This document shows, one piece after another, positions 52,243-61,383 of a stretch of 64,000 nucleotides of DNA. Position 1 is the first letter of the stretch. Every line of letters begins with the position of its first letter. Source of the stretch: Roseomonas sp. GTDB lineage: Bacteria > Pseudomonadota > Alphaproteobacteria > Acetobacterales > Acetobacteraceae. The notes below the pieces were generated by a model, which saw nothing but the letters and a program-made list of their open reading frames with translations, had not been told where the DNA came from and ran no database searches. The stretch is from NCBI GenBank assembly GCA_020249285.1, contig JADCFX010000030.1, forward strand, positions 1-64,000, given 5' to 3'. The translations under genes were made by a program, and so were the position numbers.

Positions 52243-53577
52243 TCAGTTGATGCGTTCACCATGCAGGGCGACATCCAGCCCCTCGCGTTCCTCTTCCTCA
52301 GTCACGCGCAGACCCACGATGACATCGGTGATCTTGAGCAGGATCCAGGTGGCAATCGCCGTATAGGCCATGGTGGCCGCGACAGCGATCACCTGCTTGA
52401 TGAATTGCTCCATCCCGCCGGAAAGGCCATCCGGCAGCGCCGTGGTGGCGGAAAGCGGGCCATAGGCCAGGAAACCAACCAGCAAGGCGCCGACAATGCC
52501 GCAAATGCCGTGCACACCAAAGGCATCCAGGCTGTCATCATATTTCAGCGCGCGCTTCAGCGCCGTGGCGCCCCAATAACCCGCCACACCAGCAACCAGG
52601 CCGATGATGAGCGCGCTGCCAGGCAACACGAAGCCTGCCGCGGGGGTGATGGCCACCAAGCCCGCCACCGCACCGGATATCGCGCCCAGCACGGAAGGCT
52701 TGCCCTTGCCGATCCATTCGGCAGCCAACCAGGACAGCACCGCTGCTGCCGCCGCAATTTGCGTCACCAGCATGGCCATGCCCGCGCGACCGCCGGATGA
52801 TCCAAGTGCCGAGCCAGCATTGAAGCCGAACCAACCCACCCAGAGCAGCGCGGCACCAATTACCGCAAAGCCAAGATTATAGGGCGATAGATTTTCTGAC
52901 CCATAACCAACCCGCTTGCCGAGCACGATCGCGGCAACAAGCCCCGCTACGCCGGCATTGATATGCACCACCGTGCCACCTGCGAAATCCAGCGCGCCGA
53001 GTTCGAAAATCCAGCCATTCGGATGCCAGACCCAATGCGCGACCGGCGAATAGACCAGCAACGTCCAAAGCCCGACAAAAACCATCAGCGCAGAGAACTT
53101 CATCCGATCCGCAACCGCACCGGTGATCAGCGCAGCCGTGATGATGGCGAAGGTCATCTGGAACATCAGGAAGACCGATTCCGGGATGGTGGTGGCCACC
53201 GCCGCATCACCGGACCCCAGGGTAAAGGGCTTATCCCAATTCTCGGCAAGTCCGCCCAGGAAGAAGCGAGAGAAATCGCCGATCCAGGCATTGCCCTCAC
53301 CAAAAGCGAGGCTATAGCCGGCCACCATCCACAGCACGGAAACCAGCGCGCAGATGGAAAAGGATTGCATCATGGTGGCGAGCACATTCTTCTTGCGCAC
53401 CATGCCGGCATAAAACAGCGCCACACCAGGCACCGTCATCATCAGCACCAAAGCGGTGCTCACCAGCATCCAGGCGGCATCACCTGTATCCACCTTCGCC
53501 TCATCAGCAGCAAAGGCCGGCACGGCGGCCAGGCCAAGAAAAGCCGCGGCCATCCCGCAGCGAGCAAGGAACCTCAT
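52243..53577 (-). CDS. amtB: Ammonium transporter (Amt family)
   Basis: An inner-membrane ammonium channel of 444 residues with 11-12 helices and a cleaved signal (MRFLARCGMAAAFLGLAAVPA, then FAADE). VALFYAGMVRKKN, the block GTVVHINAGVAGLVA with a pore histidine, and DDSLDAFGVHGICGIVGALL with the second are Amt signatures. Start 53577 follows GAAGGGAAAACCC and opens the signal peptide. It lies 38 bases downstream of glnK, whose product plugs the channel when nitrogen is ample. Confidence 0.95.
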   Translation of the reverse strand: MRFLARCGMAAAFLGLAAVPAFAADEAKVDTGDAAWMLVSTALVLMMTVPGVALFYAGMVRKKNVLATMMQSFSICALVSVLWMVAGYSLAFGEGNAWIGDFSRFFLGGLAENWDKPFTLGSGDAAVATTIPESVFLMFQMTFAIITAALITGAVADRMKFSALMVFVGLWTLLVYSPVAHWVWHPNGWIFELGALDFAGGTVVHINAGVAGLVAAIVLGKRVGYGSENLSPYNLGFAVIGAALLWVGWFGFNAGSALGSSGGRAGMAMLVTQIAAAAAVLSWLAAEWIGKGKPSVLGAISGAVAGLVAITPAAGFVLPGSALIIGLVAGVAGYWGATALKRALKYDDSLDAFGVHGICGIVGALLVGFLAYGPLSATTALPDGLSGGMEQFIKQVIAVAATMAYTAIATWILLKITDVIVGLRVTEEEEREGLDVALHGERIN

Positions 53578-53615
53578 GGGTTTTCCCTTCTTGTCAGATG
53601 TTGCAAAAAGCGGGT

Positions 53616-54086
<471 letters not shown>

Positions 54087-54095
54087 TCATTCATT

Positions 54096-54112
54096 TGCAT
54101 ATTTTGTGGGCA
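54096..54112. promoter_or_regulatory. Possible NtrC-like site
   Basis: TGCATATTTTGTGGGCA keeps 8 of 12 defined bases of the NtrC consensus TGCACCN5GGTGCA and is about 95-110 bases upstream of the predicted sigma-54 start, a usual enhancer distance. The match is weak. Confidence 0.25.
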
Positions 54113-54172
54113 TAATTGGGTTTGCTGTTTTTAGGCTTGGTCGCCCCCCTGAGCCCCGGTAGGATGCGCCCC

Positions 54173-55408
54173 ATGAAAGCTTCCCAGGATGTAGATGTTT
54201 GCGTGGTGGGTGCCGGGCCTGTCGGTGCCACCTTGGCCGCCAGGCTCGCCGGCGCCGGGGTCAAGACCGCGGTGGTTGACGCAGCCCCCCTGCCGCCCAT
54301 GGAAATGCAGGCCTTTGATGGCCGCGCTTATGCCATTGCGTTGACCTCCAAACGGTTGCTGGAAGCCAGCGGCGTTTGGGAAAGGCTGCCGGTGGAACCC
54401 TGCCCCATCCTTGGCATTCGCGTGGCTGATGGCAGGCCGGGGGAGGCCCCCTCCCCGCTTTCGCTCCATTTTGACCATGCGGAGGTGGGCGAAGACCCTT
54501 TTGGCTGGATGGTCGAGGCGCGGTCCCTTCGCATCGCGCTCAATGCCCATTTGCCGAAATTGGCCAATCTTGCCGTCCATGCGCCCGCCAAGGCCGAGGT
54601 CACGCGCGATGCCGATGGTGCGACCATTACGCTTTCCACCGGCGCGCAATTCCGTGCCCGGCTGGTAGTGGGTGCCGAAGGGCGCAATAGCCCCCTGCGC
54701 GCCGCCGCCGGGATTCGCGTTTCGCGGCTCGATTATCATTGCATGGGCCTAGTCGGGTCCATCGCGCATGAAAAGCCGCATCGGCACATGGCTTTGGAGC
54801 AATTCCTGCCTCATGGCCCCTTTGCGCAATTGCCCATGCCGCCCTTGCCCGAGCACCCAAATGTCAGTGCCATTGTCTGGACCGACAAGACCGCGATTGC
54901 GGAGCGTTGCCTCGCCATGGATGATGGCGCTTACGGGCGGGAAATCGCACGGCGCCTTGGCGGGCATCTGGGCTGGGTGAAGCCGATTGGCCGCCGCTGG
55001 TCCTATCCGCTTTCGGCCATGCATGCCGCGCGCTACGTGGACACGCGCATGGCGCTGGTGGGCGATGCGGCGCATGGCATCCACCCCATCGCCGGCCAGG
55101 GGCTCAATCTTGGCTTTCGCGATGTTGATGCGCTGGCGTCGCTGGTGATTGAAGCTGTGGCGCGCGGGGATGATCCGGGTGGTGCCGCGCTGCTGGCGCG
55201 CTATCAGGCGAAGCGCCGGCCCGATAGCCTGCTGATGCTGGGGGCAACACATGTGCTGGAACGGCTTTTTGCCAATGACATCGCCCCCATCCGCATTGCG
55301 CGCCGGCTTGGCATTGGCGCGGTGGACCGCATACCGCGGCTCAAGAATTTCTTTGCGCGGCAAGCGATGGGGATGAATTCCGCTGCGGGGGCGCTGATCG
55401 GGAGGTAA
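54173..55408 (+). CDS. UbiH/UbiF-family FAD-dependent hydroxylase
   Basis: A 411-residue flavin monooxygenase, probably hydroxylating a ubiquinone precursor ring. The FAD fold opens with CVVGAGPVGATLAARLAGAG. The GD motif region is VGDAAHGIHPIAGQGLNLG, followed by FRDVDALASLV, the Ubi-family pattern. DGRAYAIALTSKRLLE is also typical. ATG 54173 has AGGA nearby; ATG 54164 is possible. Which ring position it acts on (UbiH, UbiF, UbiI, UbiL or UbiM type) cannot be settled here. Confidence 0.9.
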   Translation: MKASQDVDVCVVGAGPVGATLAARLAGAGVKTAVVDAAPLPPMEMQAFDGRAYAIALTSKRLLEASGVWERLPVEPCPILGIRVADGRPGEAPSPLSLHFDHAEVGEDPFGWMVEARSLRIALNAHLPKLANLAVHAPAKAEVTRDADGATITLSTGAQFRARLVVGAEGRNSPLRAAAGIRVSRLDYHCMGLVGSIAHEKPHRHMALEQFLPHGPFAQLPMPPLPEHPNVSAIVWTDKTAIAERCLAMDDGAYGREIARRLGGHLGWVKPIGRRWSYPLSAMHAARYVDTRMALVGDAAHGIHPIAGQGLNLGFRDVDALASLVIEAVARGDDPGGAALLARYQAKRRPDSLLMLGATHVLERLFANDIAPIRIARRLGIGAVDRIPRLKNFFARQAMGMNSAAGALIGR

Positions 55409-55428
55409 AGTGGCAGGCGCGGTGCCGT

Positions 55429-55851
55429 TCAGCCCGCCGCATTCCAGGGATTGATGACCTTGAGCCCCGCTGCCGCGAAAGCACTTGCATCCCGCGTTGC
55501 CACCACAAAGCCCTGCGTGGCAGCAATGGCGGCGATATAGCCATCAGGCGTCGGAAAGCCCATCCCGGCAGCCCGCGCTTTGGCTGCGAGCAAGCCGTAA
55601 TGCTGCGCGGCGGCAGTATCGAAGGGCAGGATGCGCCCGGCAAAAAGCCCCAGCAGGCCATCAAGCGCGGCGGTCAGGTTATCCTTGCGCCGACCTTTCG
55701 GCAGCGCGGCAATGCCAAAGGATAATTCCGCGATAGTCACTGCGGAAAGATACAGTGTCTCGGCCGCTTGCGCGTCCAGCCAGTCACGCACGGCGCGCTC
55801 CGGCGCCGGTTTCATCGCCTCAGAAATGATGTTCGTATCGAGCAGGATCAT
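55429..55851 (-). CDS. PIN-domain toxin, VapC/FitB type
   Basis: A 140-residue putative ribonuclease toxin. MILLDTNIISE holds the first acidic residue (Asp5), AVTIAELSFGIAALP the conserved Glu, and FPTPDGYIAAIAATQGFVVATRD the further acidic residues of the four-acid PIN site. The motif LDTNIISEAMKP and helix RDWLDAQ resemble FitB. The start overlaps the antitoxin stop by four bases. Confidence 0.92.
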   Translation of the reverse strand: MILLDTNIISEAMKPAPERAVRDWLDAQAAETLYLSAVTIAELSFGIAALPKGRRKDNLTAALDGLLGLFAGRILPFDTAAAQHYGLLAAKARAAGMGFPTPDGYIAAIAATQGFVVATRDASAFAAAGLKVINPWNAAG

Positions 55852-56102
55852 TCGAAGCTGAGTGGTTCCGCTGCGCGGGCGCTGCGGGTTTTTTCCAGCG
55901 CTTCGATATCGGCATTGGTCAGGCCAATCTTGCGGCTCATTTCCTGAAGCGCGGTGCCAAGCTGCAAACGGGCCTCCGGGCGGGCGGCCTCTTCCAGGAT
56001 GGCGCGCATCTCCGCTTCCGTACTGCGCTTATGCTGCGCGGCACGGCGCTTCAGCGCGCGATGCGCTTCGTCGGACAGGTTGCGGATGGTGACGGCGGCC
56101 AT
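55848..56102 (-). CDS. FitA-like ribbon-helix-helix antitoxin
   Basis: An 84-residue protein. MAAVTIRNLSDEAHRALKRRA and STEAEMRAILEEA form the ribbon-helix-helix of FitA-type antitoxins, and the C-terminal tail (about 55-84) should bind the PIN toxin. It precedes and overlaps the toxin gene. A pair of octamers upstream at 56131-56158 is the likely autoregulatory operator. Confidence 0.92.
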   Translation of the reverse strand: MAAVTIRNLSDEAHRALKRRAAQHKRSTEAEMRAILEEAARPEARLQLGTALQEMSRKIGLTNADIEALEKTRSARAAEPLSFE

Positions 56103-56130
56103 GGTGGCGATCCTGGAGCCTTGATTGCGG

Positions 56131-56158
56131 TGCTATCATTATGCTTATTTTGCTATCA
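56131..56158. promoter_or_regulatory. Paired TGCTATCA octamers, probable FitAB operator
   Basis: Two identical octamers TGCTATCA (56131-56138 and 56151-56158) are spaced by 12 bases, so 20 bases, or two helical turns, from start to start, in an AT-rich patch 29 bases upstream of the antitoxin. From memory the gonococcal FitA operator uses the same octamer but as an inverted pair. The rest of 56103-56336 shows no other gene. Confidence 0.6.
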
Positions 56159-56336
56159 GATTGCAAGCTCTCCCATGCCCCCAAATGATTCTCTCCAAAA
56201 CCGCGGCAGGGCCTATCGGTCCATTCTCCAAACGCCTGGATCGGGAGATGAAAGCCGCAGCGTTCCACAAGCGATTGACGCGCGCGCCGGCAGCCCGCAA
56301 TCCTGTTTCCGACCACTGGAAGAAAGGGTGACTTCG

Positions 56337-57935
56337 ATGGAAATGAACCGCCGGGCCTTGCTGCTGACTTCCGCCGCTTTGGCCGCCAATGTCGTCGCAC
56401 CGGAAGCCGCCTTCGCGCAGGAACAACCGCGCCGGGGCGGCATTATGACGGTGCATTTCCCGACCGAACAGCGCATCCTGAACCCAAGCCTGCAGGCTTC
56501 CACCGGTGTCTACATCGTGGGTGGCAAAATCCAGGAACCGCTGGTGGATTTGGATGCCGCCGGCAATCCCGCGCCTTGCCTGGCCGAATCCTGGGAAGCG
56601 ACGCCGGATGGCAAGACCATCACCTTCAAGCTGCGGCAGGGTGTCACCTGGCATGATGGGCGGCCCTTCACCTCGGCGGATGTGCAATTCACCGCCATGG
56701 AGATGTGGAAGAAGATCCTGAATTACGGGACGACGCTGCAATTATTCCTGGAAGCGGTTGATACGCCAGACGCGCATACCGCGATTTTCCGCTACAGCCG
56801 GCCCATGCCGCTGAACCTGTTGCTGCGCGCGCTGCCTGATCTTGGCTATGTATCCGCCAAGCATATCTATGAAGGGACAGATATTCGCCAGAACCCGGCC
56901 AATACCGCGCCCATCGGCACCGGGCCGTTCCGCTTCGTGCAATATGAACGCGGGCAATTCATCATCGCCGATCGCAATCCGAATTACTGGCGCAACAATA
57001 TGCCTTATCTGGACCGCGTGGTTTGGCGCGTGGTGTCTGACCGTTCCGCCGCCGCCGCGCAGATGGAAAGCGGGCAATTGCTGTTCAGCCCGTTTTCGGC
57101 GCTATCCATCGCGGATTTCACGCGGCTTGGCCGCGACCCGCGCTTTGAAGTGACCACGCGCGGCAATGAGGGCAATGCGCGCACCAATACGCTGGAATTC
57201 AATTTCCGTAACCCCATCCTGGCCGATATCCGCGTCCGCCGCGCGATCGCCCATGCGCTGGATATTCCCTTCTTCATCGAAAACTTCCTTGGCCCCTTCG
57301 CCAAGGTTGGCACGGGGCCGATCCCGACCACCTCGCCCGATTTCTATCCGGCGAATATGCCGCAATACCCCTTCAACCGGGCCCAGGCGAACCGGTTGTT
57401 GGATGAAGCAGGGCATCGCCGTGGCGCTGGCGGCGTGCGTTTCAACCTCCGCCTCAATCCCGCCCCTTGGGGTGAGGATATCGCGCTTTGGTCCACCTTC
57501 ATCCAGCAATCCTTGAATGAGGTCGGCATTCGCGTTGAGATTGTGCGGCTGGATGCGGCGGGCTTCCTGCGGACCGTCTACAATGACTGGAATTTCGATC
57601 TGGCGACAGGTTGGCATCAGTATCGTAATGATCCCGCTGTTTCCACCACGGTCTGGTATCGTTCCGGCCAGCCGCGTGGCGCACCCTGGACCAATCAATG
57701 GGGCTGGACCGATGAGGAAACGGACCGCGTAATTGACGCTGCCGCGACCGAATTGGACTCCGCGCGGCGCAAGGCGCTTTATGCGGATTTCGTGCGCCGG
57801 GCGAATACGGAATTGCCGCTTTGGATGCCGATTGAACAGATCTTCGTTTCCGTCATCAATCGGCGATTGCGGAACCATTCCAATACGCCACGCTGGGCGT
57901 CTTCATCCTGGCATGATCTCTGGCTCGCCTCCTGA
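56337..57935 (+). CDS. ABC transporter family-5 substrate-binding protein
   Basis: A periplasmic receptor of 532 residues for peptides or similar solutes (DppA/OppA-like). The signal MEMNRRALLLTSAALAAN ends near AFAQE. LVDLDAAGNPAPCLAESWEA, KLRQGVTWHDGRPFTSADV and IGTGPFRF are SBP_bac_5 blocks. The N-terminal RR might allow Tat export. Start 56337 follows GAAAGGG; a longer open frame upstream runs into the toxin-antitoxin promoter. It is the first gene of a complete importer operon. Confidence 0.93.
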   Translation: MEMNRRALLLTSAALAANVVAPEAAFAQEQPRRGGIMTVHFPTEQRILNPSLQASTGVYIVGGKIQEPLVDLDAAGNPAPCLAESWEATPDGKTITFKLRQGVTWHDGRPFTSADVQFTAMEMWKKILNYGTTLQLFLEAVDTPDAHTAIFRYSRPMPLNLLLRALPDLGYVSAKHIYEGTDIRQNPANTAPIGTGPFRFVQYERGQFIIADRNPNYWRNNMPYLDRVVWRVVSDRSAAAAQMESGQLLFSPFSALSIADFTRLGRDPRFEVTTRGNEGNARTNTLEFNFRNPILADIRVRRAIAHALDIPFFIENFLGPFAKVGTGPIPTTSPDFYPANMPQYPFNRAQANRLLDEAGHRRGAGGVRFNLRLNPAPWGEDIALWSTFIQQSLNEVGIRVEIVRLDAAGFLRTVYNDWNFDLATGWHQYRNDPAVSTTVWYRSGQPRGAPWTNQWGWTDEETDRVIDAAATELDSARRKALYADFVRRANTELPLWMPIEQIFVSVINRRLRNHSNTPRWASSSWHDLWLAS

Positions 57936-57952
57936 CGCGCGCCTGATTTCTG

Positions 57953-58939
57953 ATGCGGGTATTGAGCCTCGCTGCCCGAAGATTGGCGGCGTCCTTGCCG
58001 ACGCTGCTGATCATTCTGGCGGCCATGTTTCTTCTGCTGCAATTGGCGCCTGGCGATACGGTGGATGCGCTGATTGCGCAGATGGGTGGTGGTGGCGATG
58101 CGAAGCTGGCGGAAGAACTGCGCCGCTTCTATGGGCTTGATCTTTCCATCCCGGCGCAGCTCGGCAATTATCTGTGGCGGCTGATCCGCTTCGACCTTGG
58201 TTTTTCGGCGATTTACGGCAAGCCCGTTGCGACCGTGATTTTCGAACGCCTGCCCGCCACGCTTGCGCTGATGACAGCAGCGCTTTCCTTCGCCTTTTCC
58301 GTGGGGCTGGTGCTGGGTGTGATTGCGGCCAAGCGCGTGAATGGCTGGCCCGATACGGTGATTTCCACGCTTGGGCTGATCTTTTACGCCACGCCTTCCT
58401 TCTGGTTTGGGCTGATGGCGATTGTGTTGTTTTCCGTCCATCTGCAATGGCTGCCCGCTGGCGGGTTTGAGGATGTGGCGGCGGGCCTGACGGGCTTTGC
58501 GCGGCTGCGCGACATAGCCACGCATCTGGTGCTGCCCACGCTGACGCTTGGGCTGATATTTCTGGCGATTTATCTCCGCATCATGCGCGCTTCGATGCTG
58601 GAAGTGCTGACGCTGGATTTCGTGCGCACGGCGCGCGCCAAGGGCTTGGATGAAACGCGCGTCATGGTGCGCCATGTGCTCCGCAACGCCATGCTGCCCA
58701 TGGTGACGCTGATTGGCTTGCAGGCCGGCACCATGCTGGGTGGTTCCGTGGTGGTGGAAAGCGTGTTCTCCCTGCCAGGGCTTGGGCGGCTTGCCTATGA
58801 AGCCGTGGTGCAGCGGGATTTGAATACGTTGCTTGGCATTGTGTTCATCTCGGCCCTGCTGGTGATTTTCGTGAATTTCCTGGTGGATTTGCTCTATGCG
58901 CGGCTGGATCCGCGTATTGGCAATGGGGGCGCGCCTTGA
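57953..58939 (+). CDS. ABC transporter permease, DppB type
   Basis: A 328-residue inner-membrane permease with about six helices. The first helix and the periplasmic segment end at LDLSIPAQLGNYLWRLIRFDLGFS. TARAKGLDETRVMVRHVLRNAMLP is the EAA loop that contacts the ATPase. GGSVVVESVFSLPGLGRL is typical of DppB/OppB. It starts 17 bases after the receptor stop, and its TGA overlaps the next ATG. Confidence 0.94.
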   Translation: MRVLSLAARRLAASLPTLLIILAAMFLLLQLAPGDTVDALIAQMGGGGDAKLAEELRRFYGLDLSIPAQLGNYLWRLIRFDLGFSAIYGKPVATVIFERLPATLALMTAALSFAFSVGLVLGVIAAKRVNGWPDTVISTLGLIFYATPSFWFGLMAIVLFSVHLQWLPAGGFEDVAAGLTGFARLRDIATHLVLPTLTLGLIFLAIYLRIMRASMLEVLTLDFVRTARAKGLDETRVMVRHVLRNAMLPMVTLIGLQAGTMLGGSVVVESVFSLPGLGRLAYEAVVQRDLNTLLGIVFISALLVIFVNFLVDLLYARLDPRIGNGGAP

Positions 58940-59781
58940 TGGCCGCACTCAAGCGTTTTGCGGCGGCCTATTTGCGCAACCCAGCGGCAGGGCTTGGGCT
59001 TTTGCTGCTGATCACGATCATCGCCATGGCGCTGACGGCAGATTGGTTCTTTCCGCGCGATCCGCTTTCCCTGGCCGGGCGCCCGCTGCAATGGCCAGGC
59101 GCCAATCCGCGCTTTCCCTTGGGCACCGATAATTCCGGGCGCGACATCGCGGCACAAATCTTTCATGGCGCGCGGGTTTCGCTACTGATTGGGCTGGTCG
59201 CGACCTCCATCGCCGTTGCTATTGGCATCGTGATTGGCGCGCTGGCTGGTTATTACGGCGGTGTGGTGGATGATGTGCTGATGCGCCTGACTGAAGCGTT
59301 TCAGACCCTGCCGAATTTCCTGCTGTTGCTGGTGCTGGTTTCGATCTTTGGGTCAGAGCTTATCACCGTGGTCGTCGCGATTGGCGTGGTTTCCTGGCCC
59401 GCCACGGCGCGGCTGACGCGCGCTGAATTCCTCAGTCTCCGCAACCGGGAATTTGTGCAGGCATGTCGCGGGTTAGGCATGGGGGATGGGCGGATCATCT
59501 TCCGCGAAATTTTGCCCAATGCGCTGCCGCCGGTGATTGTCTATGCCAGTGTTGTCATGGCGGTTGCCATTCTGCTGGAAAGCGCTTTGGCCTTTCTGCG
59601 GCTTTCCGATCCCAATGTCGCTTCCTGGGGCAATCTGATTGGCCTAGGGCGCGATGTGCTGCGCGTGCAATGGTATGTTTCGGCCATTCCGGGCATTGCC
59701 ATTCTGGTGACGGTGCTTGCTGTCTCCCTTGTTGGGCAGGGCTTGAATGATGCGCTGAACCCAAGGCTGAAAGGCCGATGA
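58939..59781 (+). CDS. ABC transporter permease, DppC type
   Basis: A 280-residue partner permease. FPLGTDNSGRDIAAQIFHGARVSLLIG is the DppC/OppC opening after helix 1, and CRGLGMGDGRIIFREILPNALPP holds the EAA loop. ATG 58939 shares bases with the upstream TGA; a TTG one codon earlier is possible. The end overlaps the ATPase gene by four bases. Confidence 0.94.
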   Translation: MAALKRFAAAYLRNPAAGLGLLLLITIIAMALTADWFFPRDPLSLAGRPLQWPGANPRFPLGTDNSGRDIAAQIFHGARVSLLIGLVATSIAVAIGIVIGALAGYYGGVVDDVLMRLTEAFQTLPNFLLLLVLVSIFGSELITVVVAIGVVSWPATARLTRAEFLSLRNREFVQACRGLGMGDGRIIFREILPNALPPVIVYASVVMAVAILLESALAFLRLSDPNVASWGNLIGLGRDVLRVQWYVSAIPGIAILVTVLAVSLVGQGLNDALNPRLKGR

Positions 59782-61379
59782 GCGCGGTGCTTTCCCTGCA
59801 GGGCCTTACGGTCGCCCTGCCGCGCGGGGCGGATCGGCCTGAGGCTCTGCGGAAGGTTTCGCTTGACCTTCATGCGGGCGAAATTCTCTGCGTGGTTGGC
59901 GAAAGCGGTTCCGGCAAATCCATGATGGCGAGTGCAATCATGCGCCTGCTGCCGGACAATGTGCGCATTTCAGGCGGCAGCATGCTGTTCGAGGGCAAGG
60001 ACCTCGCCAGCGCGGATGAGGCGACCATGCGCGCATTGCGCGGTGCGCGCATTGCCATGGTGTTCCAGGAACCCATGACCGCGCTCAATCCCTTGCGCAG
60101 CATTGGTGATCAGATCGCGGAAATGTTCCGTATCCATACCAGCCTGAGTGCCAATGAAATTGAAGCACGCGTGCTGGCACTGCTGGACGAAGTGCGCATC
60201 CCGCACCCCGCGGAAGCCGCCCGCGCCTTCCCGCATGAACTCTCCGGCGGGCAGCGCCAGCGCGCCATGATTGCGATGGCCTTGGCACTTGATCCTGTGG
60301 TGCTGATTGCCGATGAACCGACCACGGCGCTTGATGTCACCACCCAGGCGCAAATCCTGGCGCTGATCCGCGATTTGCAGCGGCGCAAGGGCACCGCGGT
60401 GCTGTTCATCACGCATGATTTCGGCGTGGTGGCTGAAATCGCTGATCGCGTTGCAGTGATGCAGCATGGGATTCTGGTGGAACAGGGGCCAGCGCGCGAT
60501 GTTTTGCATCAGCCCCAGCATGATTACACCAAGGCGCTGATCGCCGCCGTCCCGCCGCTGAAAGCCCCGCCACCACGCGCGATTTCCAGCGAAACCATCC
60601 TGAAGCTGGAAGGCGTACAAAAAACCTATCGCAGCGGCGGCTTGTTTGGGCGCAAGCGGCGCGAGGTCCATGCGGTGCGCGATGTGACGCTGTCTCTGCC
60701 CAAGGGCGGCACGCTTGGCGTGGTGGGCGAATCAGGTTCAGGCAAATCCACACTCGCGCGCTGCATCACACGGCTGGTACAAGCCGATGGTGGTGCCATT
60801 CGCCTGGATGGTATTGATCTTTTGCATCTGTCGAAGCGGGAGGCTCGGCAAGCCGCCCGGCGCATTCAGATGGTGTTTCAGGACCCCTATGGCTCGCTCA
60901 ATCCACGCCGCCGCGCGGGCGAATTGGTGGCGCAGGGCCCGATGATCCATGGCATGGCGCGCGATGCCGCCATGGCGAAGGCGCGGGAATTATTTAGCCT
61001 GGTCGGGCTTGATCCGGCAGCGATTGAACGCTTCCCGCATGAATTTTCCGGCGGGCAGCGCCAGCGCATTGGGCTTGCGCGCGCGCTGGCAATGGAGCCG
61101 GAAGTGCTGGTCGCGGATGAACCAGTCTCCGCACTTGATGTTTCCGTACAAGCGCAGGTTTTGAAGCTGCTTGCGGATTTGCGCGAAAGGCTTGGGCTTT
61201 CGATTGTTTTCATCACGCATGATCTGCGCGTGGCGGCGCAGGTTTGCGATCTGGTCGCGGTGATGAAGGATGGCGTGGTGGTGGAACACGGCCCCATCGC
61301 GCAAGTTTTCGAGGCGCCGCGCCATGCCTATACGCAGGCTTTGTTGGCTTCCGTCCCCGGGCGCGGTTTCGGCGCCTAG
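59778..61379 (+). CDS. Dual ATP-binding protein of peptide-type ABC importer (DppD-DppF fusion)
   Basis: A 533-residue protein with two complete ATPase domains in tandem, like GsiA. Domain 1 (about 1-265): GESGSGKSMMA, LSGGQRQRAMIAMAL, LIADEPTTALD. Domain 2 (about 275-533): GESGSGKSTLARC, FSGGQRQRIGLARAL, VADEPVSALD. Each has the oligopeptide-type C-terminal extension (HDYTKALIAAVPPLK; HAYTQALLASVPG). It powers the DppBC-like channel. Substrates may be peptides, glutathione or nickel complexes. Confidence 0.95.
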   Translation: MSAVLSLQGLTVALPRGADRPEALRKVSLDLHAGEILCVVGESGSGKSMMASAIMRLLPDNVRISGGSMLFEGKDLASADEATMRALRGARIAMVFQEPMTALNPLRSIGDQIAEMFRIHTSLSANEIEARVLALLDEVRIPHPAEAARAFPHELSGGQRQRAMIAMALALDPVVLIADEPTTALDVTTQAQILALIRDLQRRKGTAVLFITHDFGVVAEIADRVAVMQHGILVEQGPARDVLHQPQHDYTKALIAAVPPLKAPPPRAISSETILKLEGVQKTYRSGGLFGRKRREVHAVRDVTLSLPKGGTLGVVGESGSGKSTLARCITRLVQADGGAIRLDGIDLLHLSKREARQAARRIQMVFQDPYGSLNPRRRAGELVAQGPMIHGMARDAAMAKARELFSLVGLDPAAIERFPHEFSGGQRQRIGLARALAMEPEVLVADEPVSALDVSVQAQVLKLLADLRERLGLSIVFITHDLRVAAQVCDLVAVMKDGVVVEHGPIAQVFEAPRHAYTQALLASVPGRGFGA

Positions 61380-61383
61380 GCTA

